This document shows, in pieces, positions 27,032 through 38,100 of a stretch of DNA of 64,000 nucleotides. The number at the start of each line of letters is the position of its first letter. The stretch's first letter is position 1. The DNA is from Membranipora membranacea (Eukaryota > Bryozoa > Gymnolaemata > Cheilostomatida > Membraniporidae). The position numbers and the translations under genes are program-made. The notes under the pieces are model-generated. The model did not search any database. It saw only the letters and a program-made list of their open reading frames with translations, and was not told the origin of the DNA. The stretch spans positions 620,001 to 684,000 of the forward strand of contig OU612071.1 in assembly GCA_914767715.1 (NCBI GenBank), written 5' to 3'.

Positions 27032-29700
27032 GTTAGTGATATCGCATACTGAGAAATGACATGACGCCTAACTTGTGTTATTCTGTTACCCACACTTCTG
27101 CTGTGAAGTGATAATACTCAGCCCTCCAACAACCATAAGAATCTGGTAAGCATCAGCAATTCAAGTAAAACGATGTTAATCAGAGCAAGGAATCAAACTC
27201 CTTGATCAGAGTACGGTCCTTGTAGTGTCTTCATTTGAAGCCGACTTGCTCTAGTTAATCCTATTATGAAAGACTTTGTTAGATGATTTGTCTTCTTTTT
27301 TGTGGTGAGGGCATAACTCCTGAATGACTCTGAAATATGACAACGGTTATTTTATGAATTGTTTTATATGCTGATCAATATAAGAAGCAAATATGAGGAG
27401 TTCTGTGCCTCTCACCTTATCAGGGATACAGCTGAACCAATTTTAAAAACTTCCCAAACAAATTTATAATCGATTCAATTATATACAGTATGCTATATAT
27501 AGTATATAACATATCGACACTGCATACTATATTATTACTAAGGACTAAAGCAGTCTGTTCTGTTGCATGAATTTGTAAATCTTGAAGAAGGAAGAGGGTT
27601 GGAGAGTGAGAGTCATTATTACAATTTACAATAGTTCCAACTTTCTAGCATTGATAACTTACTTTAGTTTTCTGGTTACGAGTATGGATATGGGGCTAAC
27701 ATTATGACATAGAGAAAGATGATTTAGATGTTGTTGTCACAGTGATGAATGTAAACAAAAAGGTGTGACACTTTTCAATAGTGAGTTCAATTACTATTAT
27801 TAGCTGTTATCTCCCCTGCTCAAGTGGTTATTTGAGTGTGCTTAGTATTGTGATCTACAAACTTATAAGACACCTGTTACACGACATGACAGCTGTATTA
27901 CCCTCTAGTGACGATCCGGAGCAGGTGCTTTAAGAGATGACATCACCACAAAACTATTATATTGATCAATGAAAGCTCTTCTAGTTTGTGGCCATTTATA
28001 TATAGAATTATACCACATAACAAACCTAATAACATAATATAATATATCAATAATATAAACTCTAGCCCAAAGTAATAAGCAGTAGAAATGATGTATAATA
28101 TTCTGGTAGTGTCTGTATCTCTGTATGAGTTCTGAGAGCGATGTCCTGCGATCTGGTAGTCTCTGTATCTCTGTATGAGTTCTGAGAGCGATGTCCTGCT
28201 ATAGTCTCTGGATCTCTGTATGAGTTCTGAGAGCGATGTCCTGCTATCTGGTAGTCTCTGTATCTCTGTATGAGTTCTGAGAGCGATGTCCTGCTATCAG
28301 ATGTTTGATATCAATGTCTCAGCTCAGTTTGCTATTATCCCATTCAGGGATGGTACAATTTATAAATGAGCATTTCCAAATCATATGAATTGGAAATGCG
28401 CTCTTGGGTCAGTTAATAAATTAGCAGAAATGTGACTCTTTGTTTGAGAAAAGGCAAAAACTGGTAATCTAATCTCAAGAATTGACCCTAGTCCTAGCCT
28501 TGTTTTCTCATTGATCACCTGATGCTTATCTAGATACGCATGGCTTTATTGGGACTCTGTATTCACCCTAATTCCACGCTGATCCATCTTCAAAAGGAGT
28601 AAAAGTCACACCTAAAGGTTTATAAGCTAAAAGGTGGTGTTGTTTGTAGGTGTGACTGTTTAAGGAAACACCATATAAGCGTTCTGAGCGCCTTTCTGTA
28701 TCTGGTGTTCAGATCAGATTTTAATTTACTTAGAAACGAGATATTTCAGAGATGCCATTCACTCACCGCTTTGATTAAACTATACCCTCCCCACCCCTTA
28801 TATCCTTGCAGTGAGTGGTTTGGGACCGGAGAAACTCATTTGACAGACCACCAGTGCAGTTAATCTCTATGCAGTGATAGCATCGCTTATTGTTGTTGTT
28901 TACCGCTACCTTTGAGCCGAACTCATCAAGCAGCCATTTTGTTTCGACTCGATAATGTAAATTTTTTATTCGAGCACTTATGCTAATATCACAAAATATT
29001 TATTGATGGAATCTTGATTATGTATTCAGAGATTTATTACTTTTTGTGACTTTTGATATAAATTTCTAATTTTTATGACAGATGAGACATTCAGCATCTA
29101 TGTATGGTGTTTGTATTAATTGTCTGGCTGTCAGATATATATAAACAATCATCTCCGAACTACACAGCTGACTTGGAGGGCTGCCAAAAACCTTCAGAGG
29201 TAATTTACAGACTCTGATGTGGAAAGGAGTGCTTTACCTGCTCGTATACTGAAAACAATCTGACAGCATCTTCAACCATCGGATACACGATAAAACTATC
29301 ATACAATATATAACATAATATAATCTAGTGAACAAATGAGCGAGGTGAATGTGCGAAGCGATGGTGAGGATTTACCTCTGAAGCCTTATCTCATACTAAT
29401 GAAAATAGGTTCATCATTATCTACACTACTTGCCTATCATGTATTTTATCAGATCAATTTAGGAGTTGTCGTATCTCCTTTGTAGACTATACATGTAAAG
29501 ATATGCCCTGAGATGTGAAATGAAAGATGTATCTTTTTTCCACTAATATCGCTAAATAATTATGCACTGGAGCTCTCTCTCTCCAATCCCGGTAACGATT
29601 TGAGGGGCAGGGAGAGGCAAATCTGTACTGTTTCCCTGGCCTGTTTTTCCCCCCAGTCCTTGTTGTGTAGGGATGGTATGTCTCCATGTTTATCAGATAT
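27032..29700. other. intergenic, no gene seen
   Basis: AT-rich sequence with no ORF showing coding character. It contains the 48-bp repeat at 28111-28299 and a tRNA-like but rejected fold at 27182-27252. Nothing else is supported. Confidence 0.55.
28111..28299. repeat. ~48-bp tandem repeat, 4 copies
   Basis: Four copies of a unit containing TGTATGAGTTCTGAGAGCGA and TGTCCTGCTATC. The third copy has a short internal deletion. Confidence 0.9.
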
Positions 29701-29749
29701 AACAGCTCTGTGTCGGAGGCAGAAATGTTACAGTATCATAAGTTATCAT

Positions 29750-30330
29750 ATATGTAGCTCAAGATTATTTTTAATGAGGAAACTAAAGACAATTGGACTA
29801 AACAGTGATGGCTTAAAAGCTTTTTATTTGAGCAACATACGCTCAAAGCTTAGCTATGCTGCTCCGGCCTGGTATTCCTTGCTAGGCGAACATAACCGCG
29901 ACAGACTTGAGAAAATATACAAAGAGCAGCTTTGAAGATAATTTTTCCAAATTTAGAATACGATCATAGATTATCAGTCTTAGGCATCCCAAAACTCTGT
30001 GATTTTCTTTTTGATATCTCTTATTCACATTTTCTGCGTATAGTGAATAATGAATCACATCCTCTTTTTAGTGAACTACTTTTCAACAAGAATTCCAGAA
30101 CATCCTCTCGAGCTATACAAATTTTTCGGCCAAAACTCTGCAGGACTGAAAGGCGGAGAAAAGGCTTTTTTAATTTTTTCATGACCTATCATGACAACGG
30201 TCTAGTATATAAATAATTTTTAGTGTGTTGTTTTTACTATGCCATACTATCGCTCGCATTCTGTACCATCTGTCATGATGATTGAATGAATACAAATCAA
30301 ATCAAAATCAAAAAATCAAATCAATATATG
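29750..30330 (+). mobile_element. LINE 3' end, frameshifted (non-LTR retrotransposon)
   Basis: Two overlapping frames encode the C-terminal part of a CR1/Jockey-like reverse transcriptase ORF: RLFLMRKLKTIGLNSDGLKA, KLSYAAPAWYSLLGEHNRDR, then after a frameshift near 29932 RLSVLGIPKLCDFLFD, SRTSSRAIQIFRPKLCRT and FFNFFMTYHDNGLVYK. The sequence ends in an AATCA-rich simple tail (30293-30327), typical of LINE 3' ends. The protease-like, endonuclease and catalytic RT parts are missing, so it is a truncated, inactive copy. Confidence 0.78.
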
Positions 30331-30349
30331 AAATAGATACGCTGCTCAT

Positions 30350-30458
30350 CCAGAGACTATAGATAATATCTATAGTCTCTGGCTCAACCAGAGACTCTAG
30401 ATAATATCTATAGTCTCTGGCTCAACCAGAGACTATAGATAATATTTATAGTCTCTGG
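30350..30458. repeat. 38-bp tandem of a near-perfect 33-bp palindrome, 3 copies
   Basis: Each copy has arms CCAGAGACTATAGAT and ATCTATAGTCTCTGG around AAT, then CTCAA as linker. Starts are 30350, 30388 and 30426. Copy 1 is a perfect palindrome; copies 2 and 3 have one mismatch each. It directly follows the LINE tail. Confidence 0.95.
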
Positions 30459-30539
30459 CTCAACCATGGAATATTCATTTATTTATTCATTATTAATTTA
30501 TGTACGGAACATTTTGTACCGATATTATGAATCTCTTGT

Positions 30540-30668
30540 TAGTACTTAGAACGATAAGTCATACTTAGTCAGTGTGTGTGTTACAGAATATCACACAATA
30601 TCCTCTACACGATAAGTCATACATAGTCCGAGAGTGTTACAGAATATCACACAATATCCTCTCCAAGA
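30540..30668. repeat. ~60-bp direct repeat, 2 copies
   Basis: The unit contains ACGATAAGTCATACWTAGTC and GTTACAGAATATCACACAAT, present twice in tandem. Confidence 0.85.
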
Positions 30669-33600
30669 TAATTTTGTGTAATCTCATTAATGATACTGTC
30701 AAATAACTACCGCAAATAGTGGCTATAAAAATTATTACAACATTCAATTTTTTGTCTTAAATCGCTCATTTAATTAATCAGAAAAAGTTTATATAATTTA
30801 TATGTGTGTGTGAGAGAGTTTATGATTAATGTACTTACATATAGGTGTACATATTGTTCATGTAGATGTGATGAAATGTTACCGCTTTGTCAGGTGAGAG
30901 TAATTTATCACTAGATTAAATTAGGCTTATGGTGAAACGATTTTTTTCCTGGAGTTGAACAGAATTTTACACTCAGGCGGATAGATCAGGGAGGTCTCGA
31001 CAAGAGAATGGTCTCTCTGATTGATCGGCGATAGATGGTACCAGAAATGATTAGTTCCCTTGGCATTTTGTTGGTAGGAATTTTTGTTCATATGATCCAG
31101 GTTCGGATTTAATTTCTAAATACAGAAGGCCTACTGTGTGCTTGCATGCACTATAACGATCCTCCTCTGCCTCTTAGAAAAAGAATAGCCGGCCCTAGCA
31201 GGCAAGGTAAAGGGTGTTCCCCACACACAAACCACCTTGGCTTAAAAGGGCCTGGTAAATAGGGAAATAGGGCGGTCAAATAAGGTACCGATAAATGTAT
31301 AAAGAAAAAAAAAGATTTATCTAAAGACTTTCCCATCGCTGTGTTCGGACAGAATTCCAGGATGTAGCTTGATAGGGTTTGATGTCAGAATTTATTGTCT
31401 GGATTAATAACTTGATATATCTCAGTCTATTCTTCCTCTAACCTCGGCTAGCTGACCATCAGTTCTGTTAGAGTTCGGTTAGAGTTCGGTTAGAGTTCGG
31501 CTCGGTTAGATGGGAGAGCTGAGAGCTGATGGTTCTGCTGTTAGATGCGAGAGCTGATGGTTCTGCTGTTATTGTAGGAGAAAACAATCTTAATTCTAGG
31601 TTCATGACACCAAGAAGGTGATCAGCCGCCAGCTGATCACGCACCCCTGTTGTTGTTTGATACATATAGATAATACCCCTAACCTAGGCACCCCTGTTTG
31701 CTGTTGTGTACATATTGGCAATGATTTATATATAATTAATATTCTCTAATCTCTCTAGTTATGTGCTCATGTTTTATTTTTTACATGTAGATAATCTTGT
31801 GTTATCCTGTTTCTGGTAGATTTGTGGTAAACTTAATTCCTCTAGTAGTCTGCTAATTAATGTAAATGTCTCTGTAATACAGTGATAAATGGGATTTCTC
31901 TCCGTACACCAGATTTCTGCTGAGATATGGGTATATAACAAGTTCAGCCTGAGCAGGGAGGGTGAGATATACCTCCCTCCTTCCCTCCCTGATCTGAGAT
32001 CTTCTTCTTCAGTCCTATTCTCTTACTTTGTAAATGTAAAATGTTATTTCAATAAAATGCTCCAAGAAATATGAAAAAAAATCTATCAAAGTAAGAAGTT
32101 CTACCAACTGCCACACTACTCTCTATTTGTAATAAAAAAAGGGCAGATCTATGTACAACCCGTAATGATGCCAAATAAAGTTATCCGACATGAATTAGTA
32201 AAACCCAATAATGTGTAACAGATCTACATTTAGACATGATGAGTTTGGAAGTTTCTATTGGTATAAATCATAGTATTTTTTCTAATAAAACGTTAGTTTA
32301 TCAGATGTAGCCTTGTCACATGTTCACAAGTTTTATAAACTTCCCATGACAGATATATGTGGAAGAAATCGTGACCAAATGACACAATGATAAACTTAAA
32401 ACTGTGTTTTTCCTCCTCTGAGTATCACTTCCTTATAAGATAAGACGTAGTATTATGTGATGTAAGCCTCTGTAATATTATCTATATATCACCATCTCAA
32501 TGTAGTACTCTCTCGTCTCTTATCTCTCTCTGTGTATCATATGAGGAGAAAGTATGACAAACATGATTGCAGCCAGCTGTCACCCCAAATTATAACTGCA
32601 CCAAAATCAATGTAAAGTTATCACAAGATAACCACCACGAGATCATAACTCATACCATCTCCAGGGTAAATCTGTCATTGTGGAATTTTATTTTTATGTT
32701 TGGAAACTCCACTCAGCAGAAATTTCCCCTCCAATTATCACATGAGCTGTGCGTTTCTCGTATTTTCTTCTCTCACGAGATGATTTAAAACTTAACAAAC
32801 ATATCTGAGTTTGGATATCGAGTGCAAATCTTTGTCTTTGTAATCGAGAAAAGTTTTCGGTCTCTCAAGCTGATTTCTCTGATGTGAGAATATCTCAGCA
32901 CAAATTAGTAATTAGTAATTATCAGCAGATATTCTTATGGCTACTTCAATAGAGACTAGCAAGCAGGGTCCAAGTACATTAAACTTCTCCAACCCCAGAA
33001 ATACGTTACATTAAACTTCTCCAACCCCAGAAATACCTACCGACTAATTTAAACTTATTATCTCTGTTAATCTTGTATCATCACAAGTAACACCTTGTAT
33101 GGGATTCACGCTGTCTGTGTGTGGGTCTAACGCCATGTGTGAGGTCCACTCTGGTGACAGTCCATGTGTTATTATTAACTGCTACTATATAAATTCTCAC
33201 ACTGATGATTGAGCCAGTAGAGTTCATTAATCTCCGCCTGATAATAAGTAATAAATTATAAGTGCTGTTTATCACATCACATGTTCTCGCCTTTATTGAG
33301 GTAATGTTTTATAATAGCTGAGCAGAGAGGAGAGAAATTTTTCTCACTTATTGATAAAAGAATTGAGACAGGAGATTAACTAATAGTTCTAACAGATGGC
33401 CGAGACTCCTAATTAGCTTAGATCTAAATCGTGTAAAATCTGAGATAAACTTATCAATCAACGCAAAGTGCCTCCCATGCTAATCATACTAATAATACAC
33501 TGTCTGCCCTGCTGAAATAAACAACCAATCAAATACTGTACACAGTCATGTGACCAACTAATTAAGCCAATCATTTAAGTTCGCTTAGTATGTGGTGGGT

Positions 33601-33850
33601 AGGCTTTTGACAGTAGGGTTAATTATTGCGTTGTGTTGCGGTCTAACTGGTAGCACCTTGCCCGTACTGCCATATCATATTCATATCATACATACCCGCT
33701 GCAAAAAAAGTCACAAACAGGAGCTTTAAACTTGAATTTAATATTCACTAACTGAAGATAAAGTTATTGGATTTAAATCTGACGGCGCTGAAGGATTTAT
33801 AAAGAAACACGCTATCTTCGTCTGCAGCAGAGGATATTTCTACTCATAAG
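30669..33850. other. intergenic, no gene seen
   Basis: AT-rich with minor repeats: (GTTAGAGTTCG)n near 31467-31508 followed by a duplicated GAGAGCTGATGGTTCTGCTG, an inverted repeat at 31618-31640 (GTGATCAGC/GCTGATCAC), and a 37-bp duplication near 32970-33038. No credible coding frame. Confidence 0.5.
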
Positions 33851-33912
33851 GTACGTTATGTTACATTACGTTATGTGACGTTACGCTATGTTACGTTGCG
33901 TTATGTTATCAC
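33851..33912. repeat. short degenerate GTTACGTTATG repeat
   Basis: Five or six units of TTACGTTATG-like sequence follow a donor-like AAG/GTACGT at 33851. The preceding GC-richer stretch could be an untranslated first exon of the downstream gene, but nothing proves it. Confidence 0.5.
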
Positions 33913-36538
33913 AGAAAGTGTTCATAAATTAGTTAGAGGATCTTCAGTTCGTTCTAAATCTGTGAATTTGATTGGCATTAGTGAGTTAATGCTTCGGTCC
34001 TTTAGTGGGTAAATGTCTGGTGCTCTAAGATATTTGTTAGTATGTCACAGAGGACTGTAGGCAGTAGATATTGTGTATTATATCCAGTCTACATCATTGA
34101 ATTAGCTGTACTGGCCGACAGCGGAGATGGGGCAGTGGAGAGGGGCTGTCAGTAGTATTATATATTATATATTATAGTATTTATTGTGATTAGCTGTTCC
34201 TCCTTGGCTGTACTGACTGGTAGCATAGTGTAGCATAGTGTAGTATAGTGTAGTATAGAGCTAAATGTCAAGTGTAGAGCTAATATTTAACATAAGTCAG
34301 CTAAAGTATATATAGACCTGCATATAAACCTGTATATAATATAGTAATTAGAATTAATTAGCTCTCTCTCTCTCACACACACATATATATAATACATACA
34401 GTCAGGGTCAGCGGCAGCAGCGCTGTATGCTGATATAGTAATCATAGGCTGATGTTCTCACACACACATAGTGATATACGAGAGGTCCGCTACACGCCCC
34501 GCCGTGTATATTTATATGCGAGTTCCCCTGCCCGCCCGGCGTGTTCGTTTATTTATATTAGCATGTGATGACAGTGGTCCTGTCCTGATTTAGTAGATGT
34601 AGATAGTACCAGTATATTTGTGTTTGTTTACTACTGCGTAGCTTACTGACATGTGTTGTAGGTTAGATTCAAAACAGCTGCTTATAGTGTACTATTTACT
34701 ATTACTGCCAGTAAACAAGCCGCGCTGGATTTCATTCATACAAATACTCTCACAGCTAGAGAAGGTATATAATGTAGATTACTATCAGAGTGTTGAGTTT
34801 GATATTTTCTATATCTCAGTGATAGCAGGAAGGTAATATATTAGATTTCAGGGAGAAGTCACACAGGCCGTGATATGGGTAGAGGTGAGATGAGAATGGT
34901 CTGTATGAGCGACGTAATTCAAACCAGCTCACAGATTATAAGTATACCAGATTTCACTTAGTGTGAGAAATAAAACCCTCACTAAATAGACGCTCTAGCT
35001 GTCTCGGTATATTATAGTACAGTAAAGTACAGTAAGGTATACAGTCAGGTACAGGGAGGTATGGGGGCTGAGTCTGATCGGCAGTATGAGAGCTGCTGAG
35101 TCTGATCGGCTGTGTGAGAGCAGCAGTATGAGAGCAGCAGTATGAGAGCAGCAGTATGAGAGCAGCAGTATGAGAGCAGCAGTATGAGAGCAGCAGTATG
35201 AGAGCAGCAGTATGAGAGCAGCAGTATGAGAGCGTCTCTCTTAGATAAGAAGGTGATTATTTTGTATTGTCTCCCGGTCTCCGTTAGTCTGAGTTAGTCT
35301 GTGGTTTGTTGTCTCAGCTCGCTGATAATAAGCCTCTATTTACTTATATAGATAAGACTTTACTGAAGTAGGGCTGTACCTAAGTACAGCATCATCTATG
35401 GGGTAATAATAGTGCTGTACCACTCACTACATTCGCTACATTCTAGTGCTGTATCTCATGGAGCTGAGTGTCGAAGCGAACACTGGACATAATATGGGAT
35501 AACAATTTCAACAATCTGATCTGTATTGAACAGGCGGCTATTGCATTCTAGATGGTTAGACTCTGTTTATGCTTTCCTCCCCAGCCCCACACCCCCCCTC
35601 CCTGGTCTGCTCAGCCCTACACTGACCCTCCCTCCCCTGCCCGTGCTCAGCCCTGTACAGAGTATTATTATCTGATATGTGGTCACACACAGTCACACAG
35701 TAGCTGATGGTGGATAGTATTTGTGTGATAATCTCCTCTAATGCATCTAACTATAGATGAATCCTCATAATCAGGATCCGGACGTCACTCTCTCTAAGCT
35801 AATCTTTCTAGCACTCTTTTCTCTGCATCTAATTTCCCCAAACTTTAGATGATTCACACAAAAAATCTTCAAAATAACTTTGCACTTGACTTTTTGTAAG
35901 AATGATGGATTGTACAAAAAAGGGAAGTATCTTCAAGATTGTGACACAGATATGAAGTTGTGACATAGTAATGAGGTTGTCAGATTGACTGTTGAGGTAT
36001 TTAGATTATTATTAGTGGCAGACGGACAGACACACAGACAGACACACAGACAGACGAGGCCTCTCTCTCCGTGTCACAGTCTCAGGTGTATAGATTAGTA
36101 TGGACTGACTCTGAGTAATGATTGTTATCACATAGAGATCTGAATTGTGCCTCTGGATGATTAATTGATTACATACAAAGTCATATTTTATGTTGTGTGA
36201 AGGATTAGCTTGTTACTTTCACTGAAGGCTGAGTACTCTTAGCTTTTATCAGCTTACAGATAAACACAAGCTGGACCACACAATGCTAGTGACCTTACTC
36301 TTGTGAGCTCAGTAGGTCTCCTGTCAGCTCAGCGTTCTAAAAGACCTTTTATATAGTAATCATACTCGCCAACAGTAAAAGAGGGATAACCTTCATCTTA
36401 GAGGCTGCTCTTATTATATAATTTTGATAGTTAGACCAAGGAGGGTGGGACCACCCTCCCTGGTTAGACCAAGGTTAGACTTAGGATCGTATATAGGTCA
36501 GGAGAGACACATACTTGTGGTATTATATCGTCATTCAT
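33913..36538. other. intergenic or upstream UTR/intron region, no gene seen
   Basis: Contains short (TA)n and (CA)n runs near 34370-34400, a comparatively GC-rich patch around 34490-34550 and the 14-bp array at 35115-35232. No protein-coding signal. Confidence 0.45.
35115..35232. repeat. 14-bp minisatellite (AGAGCAGCAGTATG), 8 copies
   Basis: Nearly perfect tandem copies in the gene-free stretch upstream of the DDR gene. Confidence 0.93.
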
Positions 36539-36824
36539 GTATATTTCAGGTATATTTCAGGTATATTTCAGGTATATTTAAGGTATATTTCAGGTATATT
36601 TCAGGTATATTTCAGGTATATTTCAGGTATATTTCAGGTATATTTCAGGTATATTTCAGGTATATTTCAGGTATATTTAAGGTATATTTCAGGTATATTT
36701 CAGGTATATTTAAGGTATATTTCAGGTATATTTCAGGTATATTTCAGGTATATTTCAGGTATATTTCAGGTATATTTCAGGTATATTTCAGGTATATTTC
36801 AGGTATATTTCAGGTATATTTCAG
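36539..36824 (+). repeat. 11-bp minisatellite GTATATTTCAG, 26 copies
   Basis: Exactly 26 units (286 bp). Three units have TTTAAG for TTTCAG. Every unit boundary reads TTTCAG/GTATAT, an acceptor joined to a donor with no exon between. Long reading frames across it are artefacts of the period. Confidence 0.95.
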
Positions 36825-37390
36825 GTATTTGGGTTTGTCTTATATTAAATTATGTAATTACCATATTATAGATATGAACTGTGCCCTCAACTCGAACCTG
36901 TCAGAGATAGTTAATGTAGCTATAGCTGTTTGTTATGACATTATGTCATTGTTTTGACAGTTGGTGACAAGTTAGACATTGTAAGGCTGTCATATTTAGT
37001 GCAAGGTGCTCTTATAAATCTATAGCTGTCAATCACCTCTATCACTCTTCGCTCTGTTCAGCCTTCATCTCCACACGGAGAGTTTGGAGCCAGAGATTTT
37101 ATTATTCTGTTGCAATGAGAGATTCTCAGATCTGGTCGGCGCTTTGCATCTCATTATTTATTCTCTTTGATATCCTCATATTATTAATCACAGCCATCCA
37201 TTCAGCTGATGGGTAACTGAGATCCTTACATAGTAAGGGGGGTTCACGTACACACCCTGAAGGTCTGTTACTGAGCTCAGACTATAGCTGTGATTCATGA
37301 GGGAAACCACAGAGAGGTCAACCTAATGTCCTCTTCTCTCTTACCTAGTCACATATAGTGGGGGGTACGCGTATACACCCTGATAGCGCA
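36825..37390. other. intergenic, no gene seen
   Basis: A loosely duplicated block (GGGGGGTTCACGTACACACC near 37237 and GGGGGGTACGCGTATACACC near 37362) lies just left of the foldback element. Nothing coding. Confidence 0.5.
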
Positions 37391-37397
37391 GTGATTT

Positions 37398-38100
37398 CAC
37401 AGAGTAAGGATAAGCAGAGGGGACACTTTAATGATCGTTATAGTGCCTGCGGTTTTTATCCACTGGGGGAAATTCATCAATCTGGCCACCTGCCAATTTC
37501 AGAATATATATAAGTTACAGTGGAGTTTGGTCATGCAGACATAGCCACCTTTGATAGGTCATAATTCATTCTGTATTTATCCTAAAGACTGATTTCTAAC
37601 TTTTCTGAAATGTCCAATCTTCGAGATATACAGCATATTGTTGTCATTTTTTGCTAGGATACATAGGCTATGAGTAATCCAGGTTTTTAAAATGAGTTTT
37701 ATCATATAGATTTACATAGGGCTTAGGTCAATGCACGGACATTTCCTAATTTTGATGACCAGCCGTCTATCAATTGTCACATGTAAATCTATATGACAAA
37801 ACTCATTTCAAAAACCTGGATTACTCTTAGCCTATGAATCCTAGCAAAAAATGACAATAATATGGTGTATAGCTTGAAGCTTGGACATTCCAGCAAAGTT
37901 GGAAATCAGTCTTTAGGATAAATACAGAATGAATTATGGCCCATCAAAGGTAGGGATGTCTGCAAGAAAAATGCCATTATAACATATAGAGATAATGAGT
38001 TTTTGGCATCCAGCTGTGCACAATTTTCCCCCAGTGAATCAAAAACCGCAGGCACTATAACGATCATTGAAGTGTCCCCTCTGCTTATCCTTACTCTGTG
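37398..38100. mobile_element. foldback DNA transposon / long-inverted-repeat MITE, 703 bp
   Basis: Two arms of about 320 bp (37398-37717 and 37781-38100) are inverted copies of each other, with a 63-bp spacer. The termini are CACAGAGTAAGGATAAGCAG and its complement, both flanked by the 7-bp direct repeat GTGATTT (37391-37397 and 38101-38107), a clean target-site duplication. No transposase is encoded, so it is non-autonomous. The superfamily cannot be assigned safely; a 7-8 bp duplication would fit hAT-, P- or Kolobok-like elements only loosely. Confidence 0.9.

Noticed and set aside
27182-27252. tRNA on the minus strand (8-bp terminal complementarity, B-box-like AGTTTGATTCC)
   Set aside because: No acceptable A-box, D-arm or anticodon arm, and the T-stem overlaps the supposed acceptor stem.
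36424-36957. 177- and 118-codon frames with FRYISGIFQVY repeats
   Set aside because: Artefact of the 11-bp array; two frames are open at once and neither flank looks coding.
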